A DNA stretch of 64,000 nucleotides from Platynereis dumerilii (lineage: Eukaryota; Annelida; Polychaeta; Phyllodocida; Nereididae). The DNA is taken from NCBI GenBank assembly GCA_026936325.1, contig JAPTHN010000008.1, positions 47,471,706 to 47,535,705 on the forward strand. Direction: 5' to 3'. Of this stretch, positions 49,536 through 60,235 are shown piece by piece. Numbering within the stretch: the stretch's first letter is position 1; each line of letters opens with the position of its first letter. The notes under the pieces were generated by a model, which saw only the letters and a program-made list of their open reading frames with translations, searched no databases and was not told the origin of the DNA. Both the position numbers and the translations under genes were made by a program.

Positions 49536-50636
49536 ACAAAGCTTGGTCAAAGAATTTGAATGGAAATTAATTGAGCATGCAACATTCTGTTAGCAATGAT
49601 CCAATGAAAACAAAATCTTGGCAGTTCAAAGTTATTTCTATTAAGAAACTCAAAATGATTTCGACAAAATCGAAAAGCTGTTTCTTATTCAATACAGTTT
49701 CACACAACCCTGCATTCGGATGAATGATTAATCCCAATAACAGTTTCATTAGAGCTGTAATTTGGGAATAATTTGCTCGCTCTGAGGCTTTCGCTACAAA
49801 AGAATAATCCATGCTCAAGCATTTCTGGCATTTTGAGACGTATCCGGCTTTCAAAGTAAATTCCACCGATCTACTAAGGCTGACTTTATCCGTTATTGGT
49901 CGCTTGCATAAATTTTAATATTTTCACAATTTAAACCCGATCTCGTGATTTTGGAACCAATCAGCCGTAGGTCCCAAATTAAAGTAGCAAATCCCGAGTT
50001 AATCTTGAAAGATGGATTTCTGAAGATGCCAGGCATAATTATGAGTTTCGCTTTTAATTTCGGCAACTGGTTTTATGAAAATTTCGTCGGAGAGGGATTA
50101 AAATGCAATTTTTTGGCTCCGCGAGCAAGAAGTGATACTGTTATCTGTCATCTCCGACAATGCATCATTTAATCAATTGGAAAGCTTTTCAATCATGTAA
50201 ACAGTGCTCTGAATTCAGAAAATAATTCAGAAATAATTCAGAAAATGCAAAGCACTGCTTCCAAAGTGTCTCGCGTGTCACAAAACCAGAATGAGGTTGA
50301 TTTATGAATTGGCACCATTTAATTTGGTTACTAATTTTAATTGCAGAATGCAATGATCAGTATGCTTAACGTGATTTTAATCCCGTGTACAATGAATTTT
50401 CGCCTGTGCTGGAAATTAATGATCCAACGCAAAGGCACAACGTGAAAATGTCACGGGTCCGCCTCACCAGAAGAAGACCCTCTCAAGGCCTCTCGTAAGA
50501 ATCGCAACGAAGTCAAATTATAATGATTATGTTCAGGTTTTAATGGCATTGACAGTTAAGAAAGAAAGAAAGAGAGAAATTGAAAAATAGACAGGATCAA
50601 CAAATAAATAGATGATGGCTTGATAGATGGATGGAT
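49536..50636. other. Unique sequence, TAAT-rich, no gene called
   Basis: Less repetitive than most of the window. Frames of 99 (minus, 49567-49866) and 75 codons (plus, 49945-50172) lack family motifs. TTAATTGCACATTAAG at 49399 and ATGATTAATCCC near 49725 are homeodomain-type words. It could be a conserved non-coding element; comparison with a related genome would tell. Confidence 0.3.
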
Positions 50637-50637
50637 G

Positions 50638-50708
<71 letters not shown>

Positions 50709-50709
50709 G
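50637..50709 (+). repeat. (GATA)n microsatellite, about 18 units
   Basis: Perfect array preceded by GATGGATGGATG. Confidence 0.97.
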
Positions 50710-51396
50710 TGAATTTCAAGTAATTGTCTCACAAAAGGACCTTCTGATTATATAGAGACCTCTCTCCAGCTTATATATATATTTTAGGAATGAAAAATAG
50801 ACTATTTAATACTGTTTTATTATGCCAGAAAAACAAAAATTGTGTATGAAAATAATAGTTGTATGTCTGGTACTCATGCATTATGTATTTTATTTTATTT
50901 TTTAGAATTTGGAATGTTAGATGTATGACTGGATACTTATTATGATAAGATAATAACTTACAAATATTCAAATAGTGTAAATTCTTAACTTTGATGATAT
51001 ATTATTTATTTTTGAAATTGTATTTATTTATTTGTAATCTATGTCAGGGGGTGCATTCACCTTCAGGTTATATGTACTCAAATGCATCCCTTTTCACGCC
51101 ACTTTGTAGTTTAACATTTTAATAGAAAATATGTTTATACTTGAAAATTAACGTTCCAGGTGTGGGAAAGTAAAATAAATCTAAATCTAAATCTATATAT
51201 ACAGGTCTCAATTAACTTCAAATGCATGCCATCCTAGAGGCCTATTTGTGAAGTTCGAAAGATACAAGACACAATAGGCCATATATGGTATAACTTAATT
51301 ACTATCTAAATTTGAATATCGTTCAAACACTCATGCAGTGATCACATCATCCACATTTTCTGCAAGTCACCCATCGGAGTACAGTACAGTACTATA
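50710..51396. other. Non-coding, AT-rich
   Basis: No gene. A short (TCTAAA)n run at 51176-51198 may be a retroelement tail. Confidence 0.4.
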
Positions 51397-51507
51397 GGGA
51401 AACCCTACGAGTCAGTGATCTGTTTGGTCAGATCAGACGAGGTGGGCGCGTAGCGCCCTCCGAGTCTGATCTGACCAAACAGATCACTGACGAGTTGGGT
51501 TTCCCTT
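51397..51507. repeat. Near-perfect 111-bp palindrome
   Basis: AGGGAAACCCTACGAGTCAG pairs with CTGACGAGTTGGGTTTCCCT. Both arms share GTGATCTGTTTGGTCAGATC and the centre is GGGCGCGTAGCGCCC. Only about three mismatches occur in the outer arms. It is probably a small foldback element; no target duplication is clear. Confidence 0.85.
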
Positions 51508-52476
51508 TTATCCCCCAGCCACACCTTTAACAATGTAAGCAAAGAGAGTCACAGGAAACAATTTCTATATATTATAGTATGATAAAATGTCAATTTTAAC
51601 TTAATCTAAGGCCAATTTGCTGCGCCAAAGTTTTTTTTTATGGTATTTGCTTTTCTCGACTTCATAGAGGTGTAGCACACCAGAAAATTATTCTATGAAT
51701 ATGAAACCTTCACATATTTTGTAAAATATATTTGTCTTGCAGAATGCAAAATATTGAGGTACTGTATTTATATGTGAGAGATAGAAAATTTTTTTAGTGA
51801 ACAAGAAACTATCATTTTTGCACTTTTTGTAGATTTTTCACCCTTGTAACTTTGAAGAGGCATCATTCAAAATAAGTGAATAATAGAATGATGAAACTTT
51901 CAGATGTTTTTGCTATAGTAGTTTCCTGGAGGCTCAGCAAGTTTGATGTTTATAGACTAAAAACTTTTAGCACAAAAAAATTAAAACCGCAACAACCTTT
52001 TTTGCTTTTAAGTTGCATTTTTGAACTTTAAAAGTTCATTCGCATTTGTTACTCACATCGCCGGTACAAAAAAGCTGTTCTATGCATAGTACTGTACTTT
52101 TCACGTTATGTCTTACATATATCTGGTAACACTCCTGCCAATTTTTAAGGTACTATGTTCTACTGGTGCGAAGCAATCAATTTTTAACCACAACAGAAAC
52201 AACAATTTTCAGGTCAATTTTCATAACTTTTTCCATACTTTTAACTGCTTTTGGCGACCTTTCTTTACTAATACCTCTGTTACTTTTTATCAGTAGGCCA
52301 GAAAACCATAACATTTGAGGACTACATCCAATATACACTGTTAAAGGATTCCTGAAAGTTTGATGGTGCTAAGATGATCACTGCCGGAACAATTATCCTT
52401 CAATCATAGTCATGTTGTTTGAAAATTACGCACTGTTTCCACTGCTCAGCAGGCAGCAAGGTGCTGTGTTATGCTG
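51508..52476. other. Non-coding, no gene seen
   Basis: AT-rich, with no recognisable motif. Confidence 0.4.
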
Positions 52477-52477
52477 T

Positions 52478-52526
52478 GTTGCTATGGTAACTAAGGTGTG
52501 TGATCTGAGCAGGCAGATCACACACC
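52478..52526. promoter_or_regulatory. X-box palindrome beside a perfect 13-bp hairpin
   Basis: GTTGCTATGGTAAC (52478-52491) is a full RFX X-box. Directly after it, GGTGTGTGATCTG (52495-52507) and CAGATCACACACC (52514-52526) are exact inverted arms with a 6-nt loop. Confidence 0.45.
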
Positions 52527-52924
52527 ACAGATCACACTCTGTGGTGGCTGATAATGCACTTGATGGGGGATAATCCTGTTGATTGTATTCATTGCCGCAA
52601 CAATTACATTGGTAGGCTAGGCCTATCTGTCCATCTGTGCAAAAGACACAATAAACCAGGAACCAATATAAACCACACTGGCCCATTTTAAAAGAACTTC
52701 AAACAAAAAAACTTTTCCAATTTTGACGGAAGCGGAAGTCTTAGCATCATTGAAGCACAGTCAACCGGAAGTCTCTCCCTCACTTGACAAGGTCCTTGTA
52801 GGTAGCTGTATATGGTCGGTTGGAAGGGCATCCAATTGTGTGTTGAGGGCCTTTAAGGGAACCACACAGAGAAGAAGACACAGATAGATATTTAGTGGAC
52901 ATTTCTTGTCATGCAGATGGGAGA

Positions 52925-53135
52925 GGGGAGGGTTGGTCAAGTGGTACCGTGCTAGGCTGCCAATCGCTGAGCCCAAGGTTCGAATCCAGCTCTTGCCAGG
53001 TTACCTGGGCCTATGTTGGATGGCTGTTTCAATCATCCTTCACCTCATTGCCATGTGCTCCTAGTGTCCTAATTAGCCCACCAAGTGCATAAATACAGGA
53101 TGTAAAGCCCCAATCGTCCATCATCCATCTTGTCA
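52925..53135 (+). mobile_element. SINE-A, tRNA-derived SINE, plus orientation
   Basis: A-box-like TTGGTCAAGTGGTACCG (52933-52949) and B box GGTTCGAATCC (52977-52987) form a tRNA-like head. The body contains CCTGGGCCTATGTTGGA, GCTGTTTCAATCATCC, CTAATTAG and TGCATAAATACAGGA. The 3' end reads CATCATCCATCTTG. An inverted second copy is at 53605-53800, and 3' fragments are in both duplicated units. Confidence 0.88.
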
Positions 53136-53604
53136 TGTAGATCAGTACGTTTACATTTTGTTTGAGAACTTAGCTCATACTTGTCATAATCATTTGTCAC
53201 AGCAATCTTTTCAATTGCCTGATACGGCAAAATCAATCTAAAATTGAAGGGAGATACAATTAAGAAGAGAAAAGGATGACCATGCAAGAGAGAAAAGGGA
53301 AAAAACAAAAGGACAGAGGACTGGAAAGAAGAAAAGTTGGAAGGAAAGAAGAAAAGTTGACAGGAAAGAAGAAAAGTTGAAAGGATAGAAGAAAAGTAGA
53401 AAGGAAAGAAGAAACGTAAAGGGAAGTGTCAGAGGAAATGGTTATATATGATTTAAAGCTTCATAAAGTTTAAAAATTCAATTTAATTATGTCATTCAAT
53501 GATATAGGCCTATAGGTCTCTTAAAACGAATGATTATTATATAGGACACAATATAAAGCTAAATTACTTTAAAAGTTCTAAGAGAGACAGTTTTACAGCT
53601 CTTG
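53136..53604. other. Spacer between inverted SINE-A copies; GAAAAGTTG repeats
   Basis: A short tandem of GAAAGAAGAAAAGTTGACAG-like units lies at about 53315-53420. No gene seen. Confidence 0.5.
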
Positions 53605-53800
53605 GCATTTATGGATGGATGATTTGGGCTTTGCGTCCTGTATTTATGCACTGGGTTGGCTGATTAGGACAGGAGGAGGACAGGGCAATGAGGCAAAGGA
53701 TGATTGAAACAGCCGTCCAACATAGGCCCAGGTGACCCGGCAAGAGCTGGATTCGAACCGCAGTCCCAGCGATTGGCAGCATATAGCACGCTACCACCCC
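53605..53800 (-). mobile_element. SINE-A, tRNA-derived SINE, minus orientation
   Basis: On the minus strand, the head starts near 53800 (GGGGTGGTAGCGTGC). The B box GGTTCGAATCC has its complement at 53749-53759. The body matches 52988-53130 closely and the tail is ATCATCCATCCAT. The two copies could pair as an inverted repeat with a 0.47-kb loop. Confidence 0.88.
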
Positions 53801-54430
53801 ATATATCGACAATGTTTCTTGACGTATAATATACTTTTATATGTTTAATTTTACTCCACTTAATTCACTTTACCCTTGTGCAATTTCTGAACAATATTGA
53901 AGACACCAAATTGTGTTAGAGAAAGTGCCAAGCTGGTTGCATTGCTCACATTTTTGTAATTCTTACGACATTCCTGTAATTCCAATGGTTTCCTTGGCTG
54001 AGAAAATGTTTTGAATATGCTGATGATTTTTCCTATCTATGATTGACTGCTTTCGTGCTTGTGCATGTTTCACCCATATTTACCCCTTCATTTACTGCTG
54101 TTGCCATGGCAACACTTCCTGTACCCATAATCCCTTTCTCTGACCAGCATAGGAATGTCAGGGGCTTTTCTATTGGCTGTTAAGAAATGCACAAGAAGTT
54201 TTGATAGAACGTTGTCCTTATGCATTCATAGCTTGTCTACTTGTCAGAAAAATGATAGAAAATGTTCTGTGGTTTGGCTGAGATAGCTGGACACTGAATT
54301 TATAACAAAAGTCTACTTTTTATGGGTCCACATCAGACTAATGCTGTTATTAACAGCACATTACTGGTCATCTCAAAGCTGGCAAGAGGAGTCTGCTGCT
54401 GACAAGTTCTTAATGGTTAGATGCTCCTGG
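53801..54430. promoter_or_regulatory. Non-coding; perfect X-box with ETS and CCAAT motifs at 54100-54178
   Basis: GTTGCCATGGCAAC at 54100-54113 is a fully palindromic RFX X-box. CACTTCCTGT (ETS-like) follows immediately and a reverse CCAAT box (CTATTGGCTG) lies near 54171. No exon is recognised nearby. Confidence 0.35.
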
Positions 54431-54704
54431 CTTTATGGCCTGTATTTTTGCTTCTTGCAAAAAGCCTTAATAATTTTTTAGTCTGGTCCCAGCAAAGGTT
54501 GGGACTATGTTTTAATTTGCGTGTGTCTGTCCTTGGAACTGTCCATCCATCCGTCTGTCTTTCAAAAACACTCTAAACTGTGTCACCTTCTTGTTTAGTT
54601 TGCTACAGGCACGTGGCCCTATAGTACAACTCAAATAAAGTACGACTACCCCAGCAGGAAGGAAGAATCAGCCACTACTTTACCCTTTTACACTTTTCGG
54701 CTCC
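54431..54704 (+). repeat. Direct repeat, copy 1 (274 bp)
   Basis: Starts CTTTATGGCCTGTATTTTTG and ends TTTTACACTTTTCGGCTCC. It shares GCGTGTGTCTGTCCTTGGAA and CAGCCACTACTTTAC with copy 2 at 55246-55526, about 80-85% identical by eye. Confidence 0.8.
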
Positions 54705-55245
54705 ATGCGCATGAATACCAATAATACCCTATAGACAATACAAGCGTATGCAATTCGAATTTGGAGATAGCAGGAGCAGAGCCATTTTGCAAATAACACA
54801 CAGATAGGCCTGTGGTGCAAATGCAAAAGTTGACCTTGCAAATCGTTTGTTTTCTTTTTTAGCATTTGCATATTTTGAAGAAATACATGACTGGTTGGGG
54901 CCAATTCCAAAATCTCATGACAAATTCCAATTAACATACATCAAGAGAAGTGACCACAAACTACATTGTTTGTTGCTATTTGTGCTTTTAGCAGTCAGAC
55001 ATAAGACAGAAGTGGATGCGAATCTGCTACTTATGGAATCAACAACACCCAACAATAACTGCGAATTTTGAGAAAATGTTTTTCATGATAAACTGTATGG
55101 AATCTGTGAAGCTCTGTGACAAATATATCAAAACATGTCTAGGGCATTTCTTTGATTTGTCCTATATGCTATAGTATAGGCGCACTGGAGCCATTTGCTT
55201 GCCCTGATACATCATGTCTCTCAATGATTAGTATGGCCGCCCATG
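54705..55245. other. Sequence between the direct repeats
   Basis: About 540 bp with two short frames and no family motif. Confidence 0.4.
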
Positions 55246-55526
55246 CTTTATGGCCTGTATTATGCTTCTTGCAACAAACTGCCGTAATAATTTGCTAGTC
55301 TTACTAGTACCAGAATAGGTTGGGACGATGTTTTAATTGGCGTGTGTCTGTCCTTGGAATTGTCCCTCCATCCGTCTGTCGTTCAACAACACTCTAAACT
55401 GTGCCGCCTTTGTTTAGTTTGCTATATAGGTACATGTACAGTACAATCCAGAATGTTATAATTATGATAGTTCCAGCAGGAGGGAAGAATCAGCCACTAC
55501 TTTACTCTTTTACACCTTTCGGCTCC
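55246..55526 (+). repeat. Direct repeat, copy 2 (281 bp)
   Basis: Same orientation as copy 1. The pair may be two insertions of one interspersed family, a local duplication, or ends of a small element. Ends do not show an obvious TG...CA, and no flanking duplication is evident. Confidence 0.8.
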
Positions 55527-55689
55527 CCCCAAATCACTTCCTACATTTATACCTCCTTATGCAACGTTTTAAAAGTGCATTAAATTTACATTAGGCCAAG
55601 ACCAATTAAACTCCATCACCCCCATTGTGTTTGATTTCTTTGATATTGTGTCCCTTGCTTATTGCAACCACAATGTTTAAAAAGCTTTA

Positions 55690-56013
55690 AAAATAGGCTT
55701 ATATGAAACCTTCAAGGGTTCTCAAAGTTGGTAAAGATAACCAAAAAGGTTCTTATTCAACTTTTAAAAAGGTTCAAACAGCATACAAAAATAATTAACA
55801 CTTCTAAGATAACCCAGCTGCACTGAACTCCCACAATGGAAGTTTGTGGAACCCCTTTCTCTCAAGGTGGGAGCATTGGGCCCCATAGCTATCATGGGGC
55901 CTTCCCACCAAGTATTGAACCTTTTCAATTCCGTTGAACCTTAAACAAATTTAGAACTTTTTTTTCGGATGTGAGTTCTTTATATACATGTATACCATCA
56001 TGAACCTTTTGTG
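55690..56013. repeat. Repeat region rich in AAGGTTC/GAACCTT motifs
   Basis: Words such as AAAAAGGTTCAA, TTGAACCTTTTC and CATGAACCTTTTG occur in both orientations. Part of it (55917-55990) matches 2395-2475. A GGCCCCAT/ATGGGGCC palindrome lies at 55882-55904. Confidence 0.55.
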
Positions 56014-56062
56014 TTAAGAGTCGCCAGTTTTAAAAGTGGCTTTCATACTTTTATATTTCAGT

Positions 56063-57089
56063 TTGAAGAGGCCACCAACCGCACACAAGGAGAAGAGGTA
56101 GTCACAGCAAGTTATGTCATCCCAGTCATCAGAAGCCTTCGTCATCACCTGGACAGCGTGGACGTCAAATTCAACACTGCACTTGTGAAGACCTGCCAAG
56201 CCAGCCTACTCAAGCGCCTGACAGCCTTTGAAGAAAAGAAGACCTACCAACTGGCAGCAGCCCTGGACCCCAGGTTCAAACTTCGATGGTGTTCATCACC
56301 AGAATCTGACAGGATCAGGTAAATATCTATTGCATTTTATTTAAGCAGTAGATAAGACTTTGAGTTGAGGATAGTTGTAATAACATTCCTGCTTACTGTG
56401 TTGAATTAGAATAAGTAATGGTTTGATATGGCTGTCTGCAGTAATTTATTAGAGAAGTTTGTATAACAAATGCTATGTGTATATATATTTGTTGTGTACT
56501 CAAACAACTTGTAACACATGGATGTTTATTTTCAGATCTGAACTGGCATCCCAGCTGCCAAAGTCCGGCCAGACTGTCCGAGACCCAACCCGATCACCAC
56601 CTCGGAAGAAGAGCCTCTTCTCATTTCTGGAAGAAGATGAGGAGGACACAACAGAACGCAACAGCGAGCTTGAGGTGTACCTGGGTGAAAGGTAATGATA
56701 ATTTTAACATGTTCTACTATAAAAATGTACTTGTCTATAAGTTGAAAAAAAAACATTACAGAACTGTAAGTGGTTCGAAGGTCAATTAAACTTTTCTGAG
56801 GAATAATGCTGTTCAGGAAGAAACAGCTTAAACATTATTGAGAACTTAAGTCAATGATTAGGGATAAGTGTATCAAGCTCTCATGGTTGTCTTCTTCTGG
56901 AAAGAGAACCAACACCGAATGCCTGGTCTGGCAAAGATGGTTGAGCGATACCTGTGCATACAAGCATCATCTGCCGGAATAGAGAGAATCTTCTCCACAG
57001 CCCGTAAAATCAACAGGCCAGACAGAAACCGAACGACCGACGACCACTTCGAACTACTGATGTTCAACAGATGCAACGGAGACTTGTAA
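56063..57089 (+). pseudogene. hAT transposase, C-terminal half, three exons
   Basis: Exon a (56063-56318) follows an acceptor TTTCAG and encodes FEEATNRTQGEEVVTASYVI, then AAALDPRFKLRW. It ends at a GT donor. Exon b (56536-56691) joins in phase and is Ser/Glu-rich (SFLEEDEEDTTERN, LEVYLGER). Exon c (about 56874-57089) carries the hAT C-terminal dimerisation domain: FFWKENQHRMPGLAKMVERY, IQASSAGIERIFSTARKI, FELLMFNRC, with a stop at 57087-57089. These blocks are diagnostic of hAT (ZBED-like) transposases, which insert DDE-type catalytic residues further N-terminal. The N-terminal zinc finger and first catalytic segments are missing, and the b/c splice phase does not match at the obvious acceptors, so the copy looks dead. 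AATAAA-like words near 57251 could be its poly(A) signal. Confidence 0.85.
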
Positions 57090-57289
57090 TTATGTGGAAT
57101 GATATGTGATATGTTCAAATTGCTAGAATACAAGTGTGCTGATTTACATTAACTTAATTGATTTACTCTGTGTTGATTTATTTATTATAAAATTTACAGA
57201 ATTGACTTGCTATATGTTGCTCTATTTCCTTTGATTTATCTTTTTGATATTAAATAAATAATTTGATTGAAATCTTGTTTTTGTCTTTG

Positions 57290-57527
57290 TTCAAACTAAA
57301 GTATTTACAAATATATTTGCAAAAAAATATACTGTATTTGTATTTAAATACTTTCAAACTTTGAGTATTTGTATTTGTATTTGTATTTGAAAGGATTGAA
57401 AGTATTTGTATTTGTATTTAAATACTTTTGGGCTCACCAGTATTTGTATTTGTATTTGTATTTGTAAAAATAGAAAGTATTTGTATTTGTATTTAAATAC
57501 TTTTATCTGTATTTGAACCCAACCCTG
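57290..57527 (+). mobile_element. 3' terminal region of the hAT element
   Basis: Repeated GTATTTGTATTTGTATTT words lead to the terminus GTATTTGAACCCAACCCTG, the complement of CAGGGTTGGGTTCAAATAC, a hAT-type end. It lies 440 bp after the transposase stop, as expected for an element 3' end. The next octamer, TTAAGAGT (57528-57535), also occurs at 56014-56021. Confidence 0.8.
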
Positions 57528-57535
57528 TTAAGAGT

Positions 57536-58118
57536 GTACTTCGACTTTTGATTTTGACATCTGAATCACATCTATGTATACATGCATTGCATGGAGATAT
57601 GCCCAAGGGTCTGCTTGTAAATGTAGAATCAAGTTCAATCAACCCAAAAATGAGTAGAACAAGAAATTATTTCAAAAAATAATTGTAGGGACCTGATGTT
57701 TCTTCAAACACATGTTTTACTTTCCATATGTTCAAATAATGTTTTATGTATGTGTAGTTGCATCTATACCTCCAATGTACCACTGTGAGTGTGTGATATA
57801 ACAAACCTAATACATGTTACATCATGATTAGGCATGCCTAATTACAGGTGTTATTAACATAGACAGCAAACCAAGCAATGGGAAGCCCTTTTAAATTCTT
57901 TGTCATGAACATGAAATTTCTATTTCCATTACAACAAACTAATTGTGGCTTGCATAATATTTGGATTATTACACTTTTAGACTGGCCAGTTTGTGAGAAG
58001 TTGAATATCTAATGTTCTCATACAGTGTTTTCTTTTATCACTTGTCTTATGTTGTCTCAAATGTTTATACACTTAGGCTATATAATTTTTTGAAGGAAAT
58101 CTCTATGGGATAATATAA
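57536..58118. other. Non-coding, no gene seen
   Basis: No feature recognised. Confidence 0.4.
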
Positions 58119-58193
58119 TGCTCCAGGTGTGCTTTGGATATGGTCCCCAATGTATTATGCTCCAGGTGTGCTTTGGATATGGTTCCCAATCAC
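58119..58193 (+). repeat. Two-copy 39-bp tandem duplication
   Basis: TGCTCCAGGTGTGCTTTGGA and TATGGTYCCCAAT are repeated at 58119 and 58158, with one or two changes. Confidence 0.9.
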
Positions 58194-58954
58194 TCAACCA
58201 TGACAGCTCCCAAGGTCATGCAGTGAAGGAGCTACTGAGCATAAAGAGGGGCAAATATATACTTGATTTGTAAATTGTAGTCACAGTTACCTTTGCTGTA
58301 GCATGAGTATCCTCCTAATATTGGAGGTAAATTGGAGGGTACTCCTGCTATAGGGAAAGTATATCTGCAAGGCCAACTTCCTAGTGGCCCCCTCCAGAAA
58401 CTCAAGAAGCTCCACCACTGCAGTACACATAAATTGATGACAAATAGCACTTGGCTGATTATTTTTGCCCCTTTAGTTAGGGACCTCCACTGTCAAATCT
58501 TTCCTCATTTGGAGCTTATAACACAGATCTGAGATGGTCCCTACAAAAATGGACTCTTTACCCATTGGACATCTTTTCCTTTAATTTTTTTCATCTCATT
58601 ACGTCATCTTCTTTTTTTTTTACAGAACGAAAAATAAGCATTTATTTCGCTTCTTGTTTGTCACATCCCGTGAGATCAAGATTAATTGAATAACAGCTGA
58701 TGTAGGTTGTCACACATAATCAGTTTATATGTGTTGCTTGGTTGACAGGCAATTCTGCTAATGCATGCTATGTCAGAAAAGAATGTCGTTTACAATAACA
58801 CAATTGTGTAATATAATTATTTGACACAATTGTTGTTGTCAGAGAGACAGAGACTCAATGGCAGTGGTGGTTTTGTAAATGTCTCCAAAATGTTTTTTTT
58901 TGGGACTTCACTTGCAGAGCTAGCTATAGGCCTACTACTTAGCATCTCGGCCTA
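58194..58954. other. Non-coding, no gene seen
   Basis: No feature recognised. Confidence 0.4.
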
Positions 58955-59335
58955 CAGTGCCACCTGTAAGTTAGTGAAATGGGTGACATTTTGCCAAAGC
59001 CGCAATGCTAAACATCCCCCACCAAACCGTTTGTACTGAAGCATGAATTCTCATTCGATGAGAGGAAAACACTTCGAGTCACAAAGGCCGTATTTGAGGC
59101 ATATGAGAAAACAATGGCTGCCAATTTTCTGTGCTATACTGGAAGTTAATTAGTTGTAGGTCAAAGTCTTTCATAAATAAGTGAACCACCCCTCCCATTG
59201 AAATAACATTGGGTTTGTGTTTCACTTACTTAACAAAGACTTTGACCCACGCCTACTGTAACAGCAAAGAAAATTGGCAGCCATTGTTACCCCACGTCTC
59301 AAATATCGGCCTTTATGACCCAACAGGTTTTCCTT
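58955..59335. mobile_element. Foldback hAT-like MITE, right end lost
   Basis: An intact left terminus CAGTGCCACCTGTAAG is followed by GCATGAATTCTCATTCGATG, CAATGGCTGCCAATTTTCT and GTCAAAGTCTTTCATAAATA. The right arm mirrors these up to about 59332 and then stops without the outer terminus. It is related to 24233-24718 and 19198-19420. Confidence 0.78.
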
Positions 59336-59671
59336 TAAAAAAAGAATCTATGTATATAAAGTTTTATTTGACAATCTGCACATAAAAAAGATATACATGT
59401 GCCAGCAAAAGAAAGAAAAATAATTTATCACTTCATGACATAACTTCATTTAGGTAGGAAGCTATATTGCTTGCATGATTTCAGGCCTTTTGTCTGACAG
59501 GTTTTATCGAGATTATTAAAGCACAATCGATAGTTTCGATACCTGAAGTTTGGTTCTAGGCCAATGTCACCTAGATTTCCATGACAAGGCTCTTTATCAC
59601 TCCCCACTTCTAAGTGTCATTCACCCATAGATCTTTCCGTTCCCCTTGTGAGCAAGTTCTTGGCCTGGGGA
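59336..59671. other. Non-coding, no gene seen
   Basis: Unassigned sequence between the MITE and the LINE fragment. Confidence 0.4.
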
Positions 59672-60235
59672 TCCTACAATCGGATTGAAACAAGGCTGTA
59701 CTATGTCGCCGTTACTGTTCAACATTTATGTAAACTCATTAGAGGGAGAAATTGAGAATGCTGATATTGGTATAAATGTAGGTGATGAAAAGCTGTCTAT
59801 GTTACTCTATGCAGATGACATAGTTTTGGTATCAGAGTCTAGAGAAAAGCTCCAAATAGGAATTGACACTTTGTCACAATGGTGTATGAAGATGAGCTAA
59901 GATGAGTATGGAGGTAAATTCAGATAAATCGAAAATTGTACATTTCAGGAATTAATTAAAGGACCAAGTGTAGAACGCTGTAAAGGGCCATCCATATAAG
60001 TATAGACAGTCAGAGTTGGAGATTGTATCACAGTATAGATATTTAGGACTAGTACTAAATGAATTTCTGGATTACTCTGTAACATCAAAAATTGTGTCAC
60101 AGTCAGCCCATATAGGGCACTTGGAATTGTTATTGCGAAGGGTAAAGCCCTCGGAGGCCTACCATATGACATGTTCTGTAAATTGTATGACTCACTAGTT
60201 CAGCCAATTATTGCGAGTTCACTCGCTATGGTTTC
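59672..60235 (+). pseudogene. LINE reverse-transcriptase fragment, frameshifted
   Basis: 59672-59900 encodes GLKQGCTMSPLLFNIYVNSL and LLYADDIVLVSESREKL, the RT blocks with the YADD catalytic motif. A local repeat of AAGATGAGC near 59888-59901 breaks the frame. Matching sequence continues in another frame as MEVNSDKSKIVHF, then YRYLGLVLNEFLDYS, then a KALGGLPYDMFCKLYDSLVQ segment with further shifts. The order is that of a non-LTR retrotransposon ORF2 after the palm. The endonuclease domain and the N-terminal RT blocks are absent. Clade not decided. Confidence 0.88.

Noticed and set aside
54431-55526. LTR pair of a small LTR element
   Set aside because: No TG...CA ends, primer-binding site or target duplication could be seen, so the repeats are left unclassified.
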